Below are positions 14,000-24,367 of a DNA stretch of 64,000 nt, one piece after another. The stretch's first letter is position 1, and each line of letters opens with the position of its first letter. Both the position numbers and the translations under genes were made by a program. The notes under the pieces were generated by a model. That model was not told the DNA's origin, searched no databases, and worked only from the letters and a program-made list of their open reading frames with translations. Source of the stretch: Diphasiastrum complanatum (lineage: Eukaryota; Streptophyta; Lycopodiopsida; Lycopodiales; Lycopodiaceae); the NCBI GenBank assembly GCA_029204225.1, contig CM055098.1, forward strand, positions 48,634,088-48,698,087. The letters run 5' to 3'.

Positions 14000-15090
14000 G
14001 TGGTGTATTCTTCCTCATGAGACCACCCAGATCATTTCGCTTTCACATGAAGGCATGGGTAGAGGTCATTTTGCATCTGACATTACAGTTCGCAAGATCC
14101 TGCAATCAGGATGTTGGTGGCCAACGATTCATAAAGACACGAAGGAATATTTGAAAAAGTGCAATGTGTGCCAAAGGGCAAGGAGACCAACGAGATTGAA
14201 CTATGATCTACTGCACCTAGTCTTAGCCCAAGCACCGTTCGAAAAATGGGGATTGGATTATATTGGTCCAATTCACCTGGCATCAAGGAGTTCCCAGACT
14301 CGATACATAATCGTAGCCACAGACTACCTCACCAAATGGGTCGAAGCCAAGGCAGTAAGAGTAGCTGATGCTAGGACCACTGCCAAGTTCCTTTATGAAA
14401 ATATCATTGTGCGCTTCGGGTGCCCGGTGGAAATAATCAGTGATCGCGGAAGCCATTTCATCAACGAGACCATCAAGGTCCAGTTGGAGGAATTCTTCGT
14501 GATCCATAGAACCAGTACACCTTATTATCCTCGTGGTAATGGGCAAGCAAAATCATCCAATAAGATCCTGTGTAGCATGCTCACGAAAACAGTTGAAGCT
14601 AGTAGATCAGATTGGGAACACAAGTTGCATGCTGCACTATGGGCATTCAGAACCGCATATAAAGAGAGCACTGATCAAACACCCTTCCAATTGGTATATG
14701 GTTAGGATGTTGTGATGCCAGTAGAGTTTTTAGTTCCTTCATTAAGGATTGCCACCGCGCAACGTCTTAATGAGTCCAAATCTCTACAACTGCTCTGCAT
14801 AAACTATGTGAAACACGCTTACTAGTTGTGCATGCAATGGCAGCTGAAAAGGAAAGACGCAAGGCCTGGCATGATCACAGATTACAAAAGGAGGATCTTC
14901 GTTCAGGAGATCTGGTCCTAATGTATAAAAACAAGGCGATCAGGGAAAGTTAAAATTCACCTACAAAGGTCCTTATAGGATCAAGGAAATTCTTAGTCAT
15001 GGGGTCGTGAACTTAGAATAGCTTGATGGGACGCCCTTCGACACACCCATCAACGGTAGCCGGTTGCACAAGTATTGGCCACCATAGTAA
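14000..15090 (+). pseudogene. gypsy integrase (G2), catalytic Glu replaced by Lys
   Basis: The HHCC finger is visible (SHEGMGRGHFASD, then CNVCQRARRPT). The core has the first Asp in WGLDYIGPIH and the second in IISDRGSHF. The third catalytic residue should be the Glu of the GNGQAE block, but the copy reads GNGQAKSSNK, so the D,D,E triad is broken. After a TAG at 14703 (VYG-stop-DVVMPVEF) the C-terminal region continues with frameshifts to KFTYKGPYRI and ends HKYWPP-stop near 15090. No chromodomain is seen. Confidence 0.85.
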
Positions 15091-15119
15091 GACAAATCTA
15101 GATTGGAGGTGGCACGTTA

Positions 15120-15320
15120 CAAAAAGCTAATTGTTCATTCTATTGAAGCCGATTTCAAAGTGGCCTCTGATTATGGCCCAAGTTTGCTTAGAGGGGCACC
15201 ATGATGGCTCGAATTTGTTCATATGAATGATGGTATCAAAAGAAATAGGGGTCTCAAGTGAAGGATTTTTATGCATGGCGGCCAACTTGTACACTTGTAT
15301 TTTTTTTTTCTGTCAATTGA
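15120..15320 (-). pseudogene. short relative of the ORF at 43.43-43.96 kb
   Basis: The minus strand reads KLAAMHKNPSLETPISFDTI and on to FEPSWCPSKQTWA. The ORF at 43.5 kb reads KLAALHKNPAFDTPIAFDTV and FEPARCPSEQT followed by a TAG. DNA similarity spans about 165 bases. The family is unrecognised; its longer copy lies next to the non-canonical reverse transcriptase. Here it is a small truncated piece just downstream of gypsy G2. Confidence 0.6.
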
Positions 15321-16380
15321 GTCATCATGATCATCACTGCTAGATCTAAGGAGATCAAGCCAAATCAAGCTAAATCCATCAAGATTCAGCCAGATCAGGC
15401 AGGATCAGGGAAATCCATCAGAATCCAAGGAGGATCCAAATCCTGATAGGGTAAAAAAGGAAGCAGATCATCAGATTGACTGAGGTATCTACTACCAAGG
15501 ATCCATCAAAACTTCCAGAGCACTACCAATAGTCAGATAAAGCCTGGATGAAGCCGATTACCAGTTTACAAAAGTTAAAAATCATAAAATCTCGAGATCT
15601 CATAAAAAAAAAAACACTCTGAAGGGGCACTTTTTTCATGATTTTTTGAGATCCCCTAGGAGATAGCTCTTGAAAATTGGACAATCACTAGATCTGACCT
15701 AGATGCATCCATGAAAATCTCTGCAAGAGTTTCTGATGGAGGAATCATCATTTTTTAGTGTATGAAAGAGTTCCCAAAAACAAAATTTTCAAAACCCTCA
15801 TAGAGCATCAAGATCAACTTACCAACTCTCACAAGGTGTCTAAATGAATCATAGCAGTAAAATTAGCCTGCCTACATGGTCTAATCTTGAAAATCCAATC
15901 ACAGGAACAAGTTGTGCGAGAGATCACTTCTTGCAAGAGTTGAACTCTCGCAGGCAGCCTGAACCCTCGCAGAACCTTTGCATAGCAGTCAAATCACCTT
16001 CTGAACTCTCGCAGACTTTTCTGAGGTCTTAAAATTTTGTAAAGAAGGTGCCTGTCAAAATTTAAGTGGAACTGAACAAGGGAAAGTGAATTTCACCCAA
16101 TACGCACTCTAAATTCCGCCATATAAGGGCTGAATTCGAGTCATTTGTCACGTTTGCTAGCGAAGCTCTGCCGAAATTTTCACTGAAAATACCAAGTTTT
16201 TTGTTTTCAACCAAACCTCCTACCAACTGTCATATGCCCATATCAAACATTGATCTGCACTCTGAACTACAATCGTTGTCATCCAACACTCATTATTCTC
16301 AGTTTCCTACTGTTTCCTTCCATTTTCCACCATTTTTTCTACTTTTTTGACTTTTTCGACCACTAATCATCATTGCTGAT
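15321..16380. other. no gene recognised; contains a CTCGCAG motif cluster
   Basis: Between about 15.91 and 16.02 kb the words AACTCTCGCAG, ACCCTCGCAG and close variants recur three or four times. Nothing else is supported. The stretch just before 16381 could be the leader of the next ORF. Confidence 0.4.
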
Positions 16381-17960
16381 ATGGCCTCCTCATCCTCTGA
16401 AGACTCTGGCACCAAACAGGTGATCCAACATGACATTCCCGAGGCCACGCAGATTTGGCCTCTACCCTCTAACACTTTGATCCAACCATGGCTGCAGACA
16501 GCCAGGCCCCTCCTTGAAGCAATGGGTTTTTACTCGGCACTCTTCCATTCTGAGATTAACATGGGCCTCGCCCTTCACGCTTATGCCACCTGGGATGAGG
16601 ACAAGGCTCGTTTCCACTTCTTGTACCAAAGTACCACATACAAGGTCATGATTAACACCGACTCGATGATCATCGTTGGCATTATGTTCGGTGATCGTCA
16701 ACCCATCTCCCATCACCACGCCAAAGCTTTGATCAAACCATTCGTCATCCAAACCACACCAGAAATCCCCATCCAGACTAACAATGGTTACCTGATAGAA
16801 GCTATCACGGAACCCGTCATTCAGACAGTTGCACATCTGTTGAATAACTTTTTGGTTATTTCAACATTTCGCAAGGATAGAATCTAGTCTATGCTGCTGA
16901 GTCAGATAGTGGAATCCTTTCTGGAATGCCCTAATCCCTCCGTTGTGCCATACGACTAGCATAGCTTCCTTATTCGAGAACTACCAAACTCCATCAAACC
17001 CAACAACCGTGAGCGAATCGCAGCAGGCCCCCTGTTGTGTAACTTTGCCTGCACACTTCTCGAGGCAAAAGTACGCGAATTCCAATGCTCATCTCTCTTG
17101 TCTACCCTTGTGCCACATACTAACCTTTACCCACCATCTCAAGCATCTACCTCATCCCAACCTGCAGTCATTAACAAAACGGCCAACAAACGAATGCGTG
17201 GCGCTGCCTCTACATCCACATCTCCACCTGTTACTCGACGATGTGTCTCCACTGCCGCACTAACTACTCCATCACCCATCGCCACTTCGTCTTTCGTGCA
17301 ACCCCCCACTCCAATTTTTGTTGTCGCTATCTCTCTTCCTATTCCATCCACATCTGTTTCTGTCTCCATCCCCATTTCTTCTATTGATACCACTCCTACC
17401 TCTTTTCCAGTGTCCGCTGCTCCATCCATCACCATCGCATCCTCCATTACTCCTGCCACCACCGTTGCTCCTCTCACATTCAACCCTTCTGATTCGCAAC
17501 TGTCCCCTGACACTCTGGCATGGATGCAAGTTATCAATTTTTCACCCCCATGCTAGACACTTTCTGCTCCATCCTCACCTTCTTCCATACTCCACACCAC
17601 CCTTCAATTCCCCATTGTTCCTCCCATCCTCTCGTTTGGACAAACCGTCCTTGCCCCTGTTTCCGCAGTTGTTTCTCACACCTCACCCGCTTCGCCAAAG
17701 GTTGTCGAGGGCAGCCAACTGCTGCTTGATGACGCATTTGTACAAACAGTTTTTGTAGCATCACCAGATCGGACTGACCCTACCGCCCCAAATGGCATCA
17801 TGATAAATGAAAACCTGACCGAAGACAATGACAACGGAATTCCACAAGTCATCGGGGCCGATACAACACAAGCCCCTGCCAGTGCCAGTGTATCAACTGC
17901 TCTCACGGATCTAACGACGGCGTACCAAACCCTAGGAAAATACATCATGGAAACTCTACC
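16381..17960 (+). pseudogene. unrecognised ORF with a Ser/Thr/Pro-rich C-terminus
   Basis: The ATG at 16381 opens a 168-codon frame (MASSSSEDSGTKQVIQ at the start) ending in a TAG at 16885. The frame continues readable with one more TAG (PYD-stop-HSFLIREL), then shifts into a long Ser/Thr/Pro-rich stretch at 17.03-17.55 kb. It shifts again into an acidic segment with a helical end (TTAYQTLGKYIMETLPF) near 17.95 kb. The product would be 500 or more residues. It has no motif I know. Its position, 1.3 kb beyond gypsy pol, would suit an extra retroelement ORF, but it may belong to a different element. Confidence 0.45.
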
Positions 17961-18059
17961 ATTTTTGGAAGAGAAGCATCCTCATTTGCTATTCACTACT
18001 TGTTATTGCTCTTGGTTGTGTTTTCTCTTGCCTTCTATTTCCATGTTTCTCTCATAAAA

Positions 18060-18553
18060 AGTATAATAACATACAATCCCAATAACAATCAAATCCAACA
18101 ATTAGCAAAAACCAAAAAAAAGCATGAGAGATGGAGAAAAAGTGATAGAGAGCAAGGACATTCATCAAACCATTTCTGAAGAGAACCAATCTGCTTTATT
18201 GAAATGAGGAAATGAAAATGTGTAGGAACTCAAGTTGGTCCCTTTTTGTAGTAGAGAGGAGGACCCTGGCCTCTGAATCCTATTGGTCCATTTTTGCCTC
18301 CCGAATTGATCAAATTTAAAGAGGAGTGGGAACCATCCAAATTGGAGGGAAACCCAACTTTATTCACTAACTTGACATTAAGGCCCTACGACTTTAAAAG
18401 TCCCGCAAAAAGGCCTAAAGTCCTTTTATTGACTTTCTAATTAATCAAATAACTATGTGATCATCGGGTTGGACTTACACACGCAAGGTGCCAAATCCCT
18501 CTCACTTATTAACTAGGGTTAGGGTTGCCTTGGGATCCGAAAATCCTCCAACA
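18060..18553 (-). mobile_element. LTR-like unit inserted in gypsy G2b
   Basis: On the minus strand it starts TGTTGGAGGATTTTC at 18553, directly beside the gypsy protease coding sequence. It contains a TTTAAAT-type TATA candidate and an AATAAA, and its distal part resembles 5.49-5.65 kb. I could not find a target duplication, and the left border is uncertain, so 'solo LTR' is a proposal. Confidence 0.45.
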
Positions 18554-19700
18554 TAAAGATAGCAGGAGTGCAAATTGTCATCACCTTTGTGGTGATGGAA
18601 ATTCCCAAGTCTCCTTCTGTCTATCGAGTCTTACTGGGAAGACCTTGGTTGAGAGTCATGCAAGTGGTTCACAACTGGGGGACCAAAAAACTCACCATTG
18701 AGAATAGAGAGAAGGCAATAAAGCTAGATCCAATCACTTGGGCGGCAAAACATATTACTCCCAAGGTAGATGATGATTCCTCCACCACGGACCACAATAT
18801 TGATCGTCCGAGACCAGTCAAGGGAGGTCATTACGATTCTCAAACTGATGTTGTGCACTGGACGGAAGTGTTAGCCACAGTTGACTGTATGGCTAGGCAT
18901 GCATGTCAGATTTGGAACCCAACACATCTTCACCGAAAGAGTACACCCTAGATACGTCGATAACCTACGTGGTGAACATAATCAACATAGCATAGTTAGC
19001 AACAGAACCTATACTTGAGCAAGTTGAAGATGATTTTGGGTAACACATGGCCTAATATTGGGTCATATAGTATAAAGACACGGAATCGCCATGGATCTAT
19101 CAAAGATAAGGGTCATTGTTGGTCTGCCACCTCTAGGGACGATTCGCGAGGTTGACGTTTTCATGGGTCATTCTAACTACTATCGCATCCTCATTTTAGA
19201 TTTTGCAGAATCAGCAAGGCCAATTTACAAACTCACCACGAAATCTCATTGGACGGAGAGAATATTATAGACATTCCAGAAGCTTAAAGATGCATTGGTC
19301 TCAATGCCAATCTGCCCAATCGGACGATACAGTTCCATGTGCATATAGATGCTTCAAAGTATGCAGTTGGAGCCATCTGATCCAACCAAGAGAATGCAAA
19401 AAGGACTTTCTAGCCCGATTTTCCAACTAACAGCTCAGTGAATCATAAATGAACTACTCAACCACAAAGCAGGAAGCACAGACCATGATCTAAAAGTTTA
19501 GACACTATTTGATGGCCACACACTTTGCATTTTATATGGACCATCAACCCTTGCCCTATCTAGTGAATTAAAGTTCCAACATGGGACGAATCACTCGATG
19601 GTTGCTACTATTGTTGGATTTTGATTTCCGAATAGTGGTATACAAGGGGAAGCAACATTATATGGCAAATCATGTGTCGCGAATCAAAAACGGATTGAAA
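18554..19700 (+). mobile_element. gypsy G2b remnant: protease, RT end, RNase H
   Basis: 18.57-18.95 kb encodes the C-terminal part of a retroviral-type aspartic protease (VVMEIPKSPSVYRVLLGRPW, whose LLGRPW block is typical). After a deletion, 19.04-19.7 kb carries the RT tail and RNase H, badly frameshifted: HVHIDASKYAVGA, then ITRWLLLLLDFDFRIVVYKG in changing frames. The DNA closely follows G2 (13.1-13.78 kb) but retains the protease that G2 lacks. Confidence 0.75.
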
Positions 19701-19835
19701 TATTATAAACTTTTTTGAGCGAGCTTACAAATAGTAATGATGAGATGAAAGTTGCATTTCAATCCATGAGAATCTCACATTTGTCTCTAGTTAAAGATAT
19801 GGACTTGCTAAATTAGAAGACAATTGCCAACAAGT

Positions 19836-20409
19836 CAATGTCTCGCTCATTGGCAGATTGACACTCTACTCTTACGTTGTGTTCTGCTTGTTGGTAGACT
19901 TTCATGCATAGCTATGGTGTCTTTACTTTCTTACTCTAGTCGCTACATCTCTCTCTATATCTTACAGATCTCTGTATTCACCTCTATATAGTTATGATCT
20001 AGAGAGGATCGTTTATACCTCCACTATGTGGAGTTTTTACAAGATAGCTAAAACGTCGAATCACAAGACTAGTTAATGCTAATCAACTAGTTAGTTAGTC
20101 TCCGTCGTTGCTACTCGTTTTTGTTGGGCGTGAAGCCTGTTGAGCTGTCAACTAGCAGCGCAAAAGATTTTTCTTCGTTTGATTTGTAATCTCCCGTTTG
20201 CTTTCGTTCTTTTCGTTTCTTCTCGTAGTTTTTGTTTTGCATCCCTTTTGCGGTTTGTGGTCCTGGAGGTGTGTTTGCGATTTGCGAATGATTTGCGAAT
20301 CGTTCATGCTTCGAGTCAAAGATACGTTGACTGTCACGAATCGTTCTCGTTCGACCTTCGTGTCTTGTTCGTGGTTCAACAAAGTTGCAGGAGTTCACCA
20401 TTTCTGACA
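19836..20409 (-). repeat. 3' LTR of copia C1, truncated
   Basis: It starts TGTCAGAAATGG (minus strand, at 20409) after the purine run AAGAGGGAG at 20410-20418. It matches 24.6-25.16 kb and stops at about 19836, where the other LTR continues for some 230 bases more. Confidence 0.85.
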
Positions 20410-20418
20410 CTCCCTCTT

Positions 20419-20971
20419 GAACCTTGCAGCTTTGTTCGTTCAATCCAATTGCCTCTCTTTGCTTGGTAAAGAGTGGCTTGTCGAGTGATTTCATGAGAAG
20501 ATCTGCAATCATACTTTCTGATTTTATGAATTGGAACTGGAGCTCTCCTTTTGAGATCAAATCTTCAATGTGATGGTACTTTAGAGGAATGTGCTTTATT
20601 TTTGAATGGAAGACAAGATCCTGGGACAAATAGATGGCACTCTGGAAGTCCATCATCACAGTGCTTGGCCCCTCTTGTGGTATCCCGATTGCCTCCAACA
20701 TAATTTGTAGCCACACTACCTCATTCGCCACTTTTGAGGCTGCGACATACTCAGTCTTGCAAGAGGATTGAGCTACCAAGGTTTGCTTTTTGCATATCCA
20801 GCTGATTGCAGCTCCACACGCTATTGTACATCCTCTAGTAATGGACTTGTTGTCATCTTTGCAGCTCGCCCAGTTCGCATCACTATAGTGATGCAACTCG
20901 AATCCTTTCTCTTTGTTGTTAGCTGTGTAGGTTAATCCAACATTCTGGGTACCCTTAAGATATTGTAGGGT
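20419..20971 (-). pseudogene. copia RNase H (C1)
   Basis: It continues the RT frame after one TGA. Features in order: HHYSDANWASCKDDNKSITR with the first Asp, AAISWICKKQTLVAQSS, KTEYVAASKVANEVVWL with the Glu, HSKIKHIPLKYHHIED, and ADLLMKSLDKPLF. The reading frame runs on past the polypurine tract into the 3' LTR. Confidence 0.88.
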
Positions 20972-21940
20972 TCATTTGGCCATTTTCCAATGTGCTAGAC
21001 TAGGATTGGAACAGAATTGGCTCAATGCGTAAACATAGAAGGCCATATCGGGTCTAGTACAAATTGTTAAGTACATCAGACTACCGATTAAGTTATGGTA
21101 GAGTATACCTGCCATCTTCTGTTCTTCCTCTTCTCTTTTTGGGCAATCCTGTTTCGTGAGCTTGGCTCCAGCTATCATTGGTGTGGCTTTCTCTTCACAA
21201 TCCATCATGTGGTACTGCTTCAGCACTTTTCTGGTGTATTCTGACTGACTCAAGTGTATTTTGCCATTTGTTCGATCTCTTCTGATCTCCAATCCTAGGC
21301 ATTTTGGTGCTTCTCCAAGATCTGTGATTTTGTAGTTTTCAGAAATCTGACTCTTTGTGTCTTTGTTCAACATTAAGAAATTTTCTATCATCAACGAATT
21401 ATCCACAAAAATGGTCAGTATCACAAAATCCTTTCCTACTCTTTTGATATAGACATTACAGTCTGGCTGAGTAGAATTGAAGTCTAGAGACTTCAGAAGA
21501 CCATCAAGCTTATTGTACCAGGCTCGTAATGCATGTCTTAGACTGTAGATGCATCTCTGCAATCGACAGACATATTGTCTGTTGTCGGGGTCTTCATAGC
21601 CTTCAGGTTGCTTCATGAAAATTTTCTCCTCTAGATCTCCGTGGAGAAAGGCTGTTTTCACGTCAATTTGGTGAATTTCCAGATTGTACTATGTGGCGCA
21701 TGCAAGAAGCAGCCTTATGCTTGTCATCTTGACCATGGGCGAATATGTGTCAAAATAGTCGACACCATATCTCTGCGTGTAGCCCTTCGCGACAAGCCTT
21801 ACTTTGTAGTGGCCAATGGTGCCATCTGATTTCAGTTTTTTCTTGTACACCCACTTGCAGTCGAGTACTTTTCTATTTTCTGGCAGTGGCTCTAATGTCC
21901 ATGCCTCGTTTCGCCTCATCGACTCGATCTCTTCTAACAT
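20972..21940 (-). pseudogene. copia reverse transcriptase (C1), catalytic Asp changed
   Basis: It reads CKWVYKKKLKSDGTIGHYK, LVAKGYTQRYGVDY, then a TAG at 21689, then HQIDVKTAFLHGDLEEKIFM. The catalytic box, normally YVDD, reads IFVDNSLMI, so the second Asp has become Asn. The thumb region (GLEIRRDRTNGKIHLSQSEY) is intact. The frame ends in a TGA at 20972-20974 within KMAK-stop-TLQYLKGT, where Arg is usual (CGA to TGA). Confidence 0.88.
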
Positions 21941-22153
21941 TGCCTGTTTCCAGAATTCTCCCTCTAGACTCTAGATAGCTTCTTGGTATGTCACTGGCTC
22001 TTCTGTGAAGATGCAGTACTTGAACTGCATGTCTTCGTTCCATTGAAGATTGTCAGAATAGCGGTCTGGAGGTCTTCTTTGTCTTGTTGACCTTCGAGGT
22101 TCGTTTCGTCGCTGCTCAAACATTTCTTATTTGTGGGGTCGATCCTCTGTTTT

Positions 22154-23294
22154 CTACTGCTCTGGAGTCTGGGGTCCTGAATTTTGATTTGATCTATGTA
22201 CTCGATCTCCCTCTTGAATAGGCAGCAATGTGAAGATCTCATGGCCTCTTTCGTCTTTCAGTTTAGGGAATGTGGACTCTTCGAACTTTACATCTCTGCT
22301 CGAAACAACCTTCTTCGTGGTTGGATCGTAGAGTCTATACACATGTGTTCTGTTCGAATAGCCGACCATGATTGTTTGTTAGGATTTGTCATCGAGCTTG
22401 CTTCTCTTTTCCTTTGGAATGTGCTTGTATGCTGCACATCCAAACATTCGTCCGTATGACAAATCAGACTTTCTGCCTGTCCACATTTCGTATGGTTTTG
22501 TTCTCCAACACTGTCATTGTAGATCTGTTTTGCAGGTGTACAGTTGCAGCTATTGCCTCGGTCCAGTATTGGCCTGGCAATTGAGCCTGTGCTATCATGC
22601 ATCTGGCTCCTTCGACTAATGTTCTGTTTTTTCTTTCTGCCACACCGTTGTATTCTAGTGTGTATGCAAGAGTGAACTGGTGTTCAATCCCCTAATCTTC
22701 GCAAAATCTTGAGAATTATGTGCTTTTGTACTCACCTCCATTGTCATATCTAAGGATATGTATCCTTTTTGAGGTGTGTCGCTCTGCAAATGCCACAAAC
22801 TTCTTGAAAGAATCAAATACTTCACATTTTTTCTTCAAGTAGTAGATTGTGGTCATTCGGCTGTAATCATCTATGAACGTTAGAAAATATCTCGAACTTG
22901 AGAGCGAATCTGTTTTCATTGGTCCACATACATCAGAGTGGACAAGATCAAGAACTTCCTTGGCTCTTTTTCCTTCGTGTGTGAATGGATTTCGATGTTG
23001 CTTGCCTTTTTGACAAGCTTCACAGAACTCAGTCTCGGGCCTTGATATTTTGAGACTTGTGACAATGTCCTTTGTGCTCATGTCGTACAGGCTCCGCATG
23101 TTCAGATGATACATTCTCCTATGCCAGAGCTGATCTTTGTTTTTAGAAGCATTTAATATGCTATCAGAGTTGCTGATTATTTTGGCCTGGTAGAGGTTTC
23201 CTTCTCTGCATCCGACCGTCAACAACTTGTTTGTCGTCTTCTCGATCATATGACAAGGAGACAGATAGCAGATCCTTTCTGAGTGAGGGCACAT
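22154..23294 (-). pseudogene. copia integrase (C1)
   Basis: The segment before the core has the HHCC finger (LWHRRMYHLNM, then CEACQKGKQH). The core shows the first Asp in HSDVCGPM and the second in RYDNGGEY. After a stop and frameshift comes the Glu in YNGVAERKNRTLVE near 22.65 kb, so all three catalytic residues are still readable. The linker to RT (GYSNRTHVYRLYDP, SRDVKFEE) is at 22.25-22.37 kb. In-frame stops near 22.7 kb would block a full protein. Confidence 0.85.
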
Positions 23295-23337
23295 AGAGTG
23301 CTCCTATCAGCTCTGCTTGGCCTGACAGTGTTCGTAG

Positions 23338-24302
23338 CTATAGAGAGCCGATGCCTTTGACATCATATCTACTTCCATCACCTAGAATCACCGTTTTGTC
23401 GTTTTCGAGTTCGCAAAAGTTGATCAAGATCTTCTTGTTGCAGGTTATGTGAGATGTTATTCCTGAATCGATGACTACATCGTAGTCATGTTCGGAGTAG
23501 CCTGTCGAAGCTTCGTCGAGTATCATGAAAGCTTCGTCACCTCTTTTTGCATCTTTAGATGATTCTGTAACGTTTGTCTTTTCAGCTTTGTTTTTTCTTT
23601 TTGGGTGGCAGTGATCGCAGGAAGAAGATTGTTGATTCGAGAACTTCGTCTTCTCAAATCTTGGCTTGTTTTTGCTCTTCTTCTTTCCTTTCGTGAAGAG
23701 AGCCTTCTCTTGATCACTGCTTCCCTCTCCTTCGTCTCTCATCAATCTCTCATCAGTGACAAGACTGACTGCTTTGTCGAATGTCATATATGGTAGACTC
23801 AGTATGAGCATTCTCAGCGGCTGATAGGACATCGGTAGAGATTCATGAAGTACATCAGCTGCTGTGGTGCTGGGACCTGGTGCTCCTGTCCTGATGCAAC
23901 GAGTTGAGTGAAGATTGTTCTGATCTTCTCAACATGTTGATCCAACTGGTTGCCATCCCACAGTATTGATTGCAATTGATTGTGAAGGTGCATGACTGAA
24001 GCTACAGTCCTCACTTCATACTTCTGCTTTAATCTTTCCCACGCTGCATGGCTGCTTTCGCAGTCTTCAATCTGCATGAGTAGATCTTCGTTTATGGACG
24101 AAACAATGATCGCCATTGCGCGCTCATCCTTTCTGATCCATTCAGCTCTCCTCGGGTCTCCCTCTGGAGGCCGCACCTCTGAGAGCTCGGTCACCGACTA
24201 GATGCCTTCGCCCTTCAAGAGTGTTTTGATTTTGAGTTTCCAGATTCTGTAATTTGCGCCATCAAGACTGATTACTACTCTGGTCTGGATTGTCGTAGCC
24301 AT
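23338..24302 (-). pseudogene. copia gag and protease (C1)
   Basis: Gag starts at the ATG at 24302 (MATTIQTRVVISLDG; then YRIWKLKIKTLL) and has a TAG about 34 codons in, where related proteins have Trp. The body reads AWERLKQKYEVRTVASVMHL (UBN2-type gag). After a frameshift near 23.82 kb the C-terminus is Lys-rich. The zinc knuckle is degenerate (CDHCHPKRKNK, lacking the normal His and last Cys). The protease active site is VVIDSGITSHI, with the DSG retained. Confidence 0.85.
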
Positions 24303-24354
24303 ATTATGTTGTCTGGAAGAATCACTACTGTGATATCATTAGTGACAACCTGTT

Positions 24355-24367
24355 GGCTCTGATACCA
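24355..24367 (-). other. primer binding site of C1 (initiator Met tRNA)
   Basis: The minus strand reads TGGTATCAGAGCC immediately after the LTR end. This is the standard plant copia priming site for initiator methionine tRNA. Confidence 0.9.

Larger units (their letters stand above)
11041..15090 (+). mobile_element. Ty3/gypsy G2 (gag-RT-RNase H-integrase, decayed)
   Basis: The domain order RT, RNase H, integrase is that of Ty3/gypsy elements. The 5' part of gag and the protease are missing, and no LTRs were found. There are at least three frameshifts (gag to RT, inside RT near 12.94 kb, and between RNase H and integrase). In-frame stops lie at 13387 (TGA), 14703 (TAG) and about 15018 (TAG). 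Two catalytic motifs are lost (see the RT and integrase entries). Related pieces lie at 9.07-10.76 kb (inverted) and 18.55-19.7 kb (direct). Confidence 0.85.

Noticed and set aside
17139-17537. Minus-strand open frames opposite the Ser/Thr/Pro-rich ORF
   Set aside because: They mirror a biased plus-strand composition and lack any family resemblance; the plus strand has the better start and continuity.
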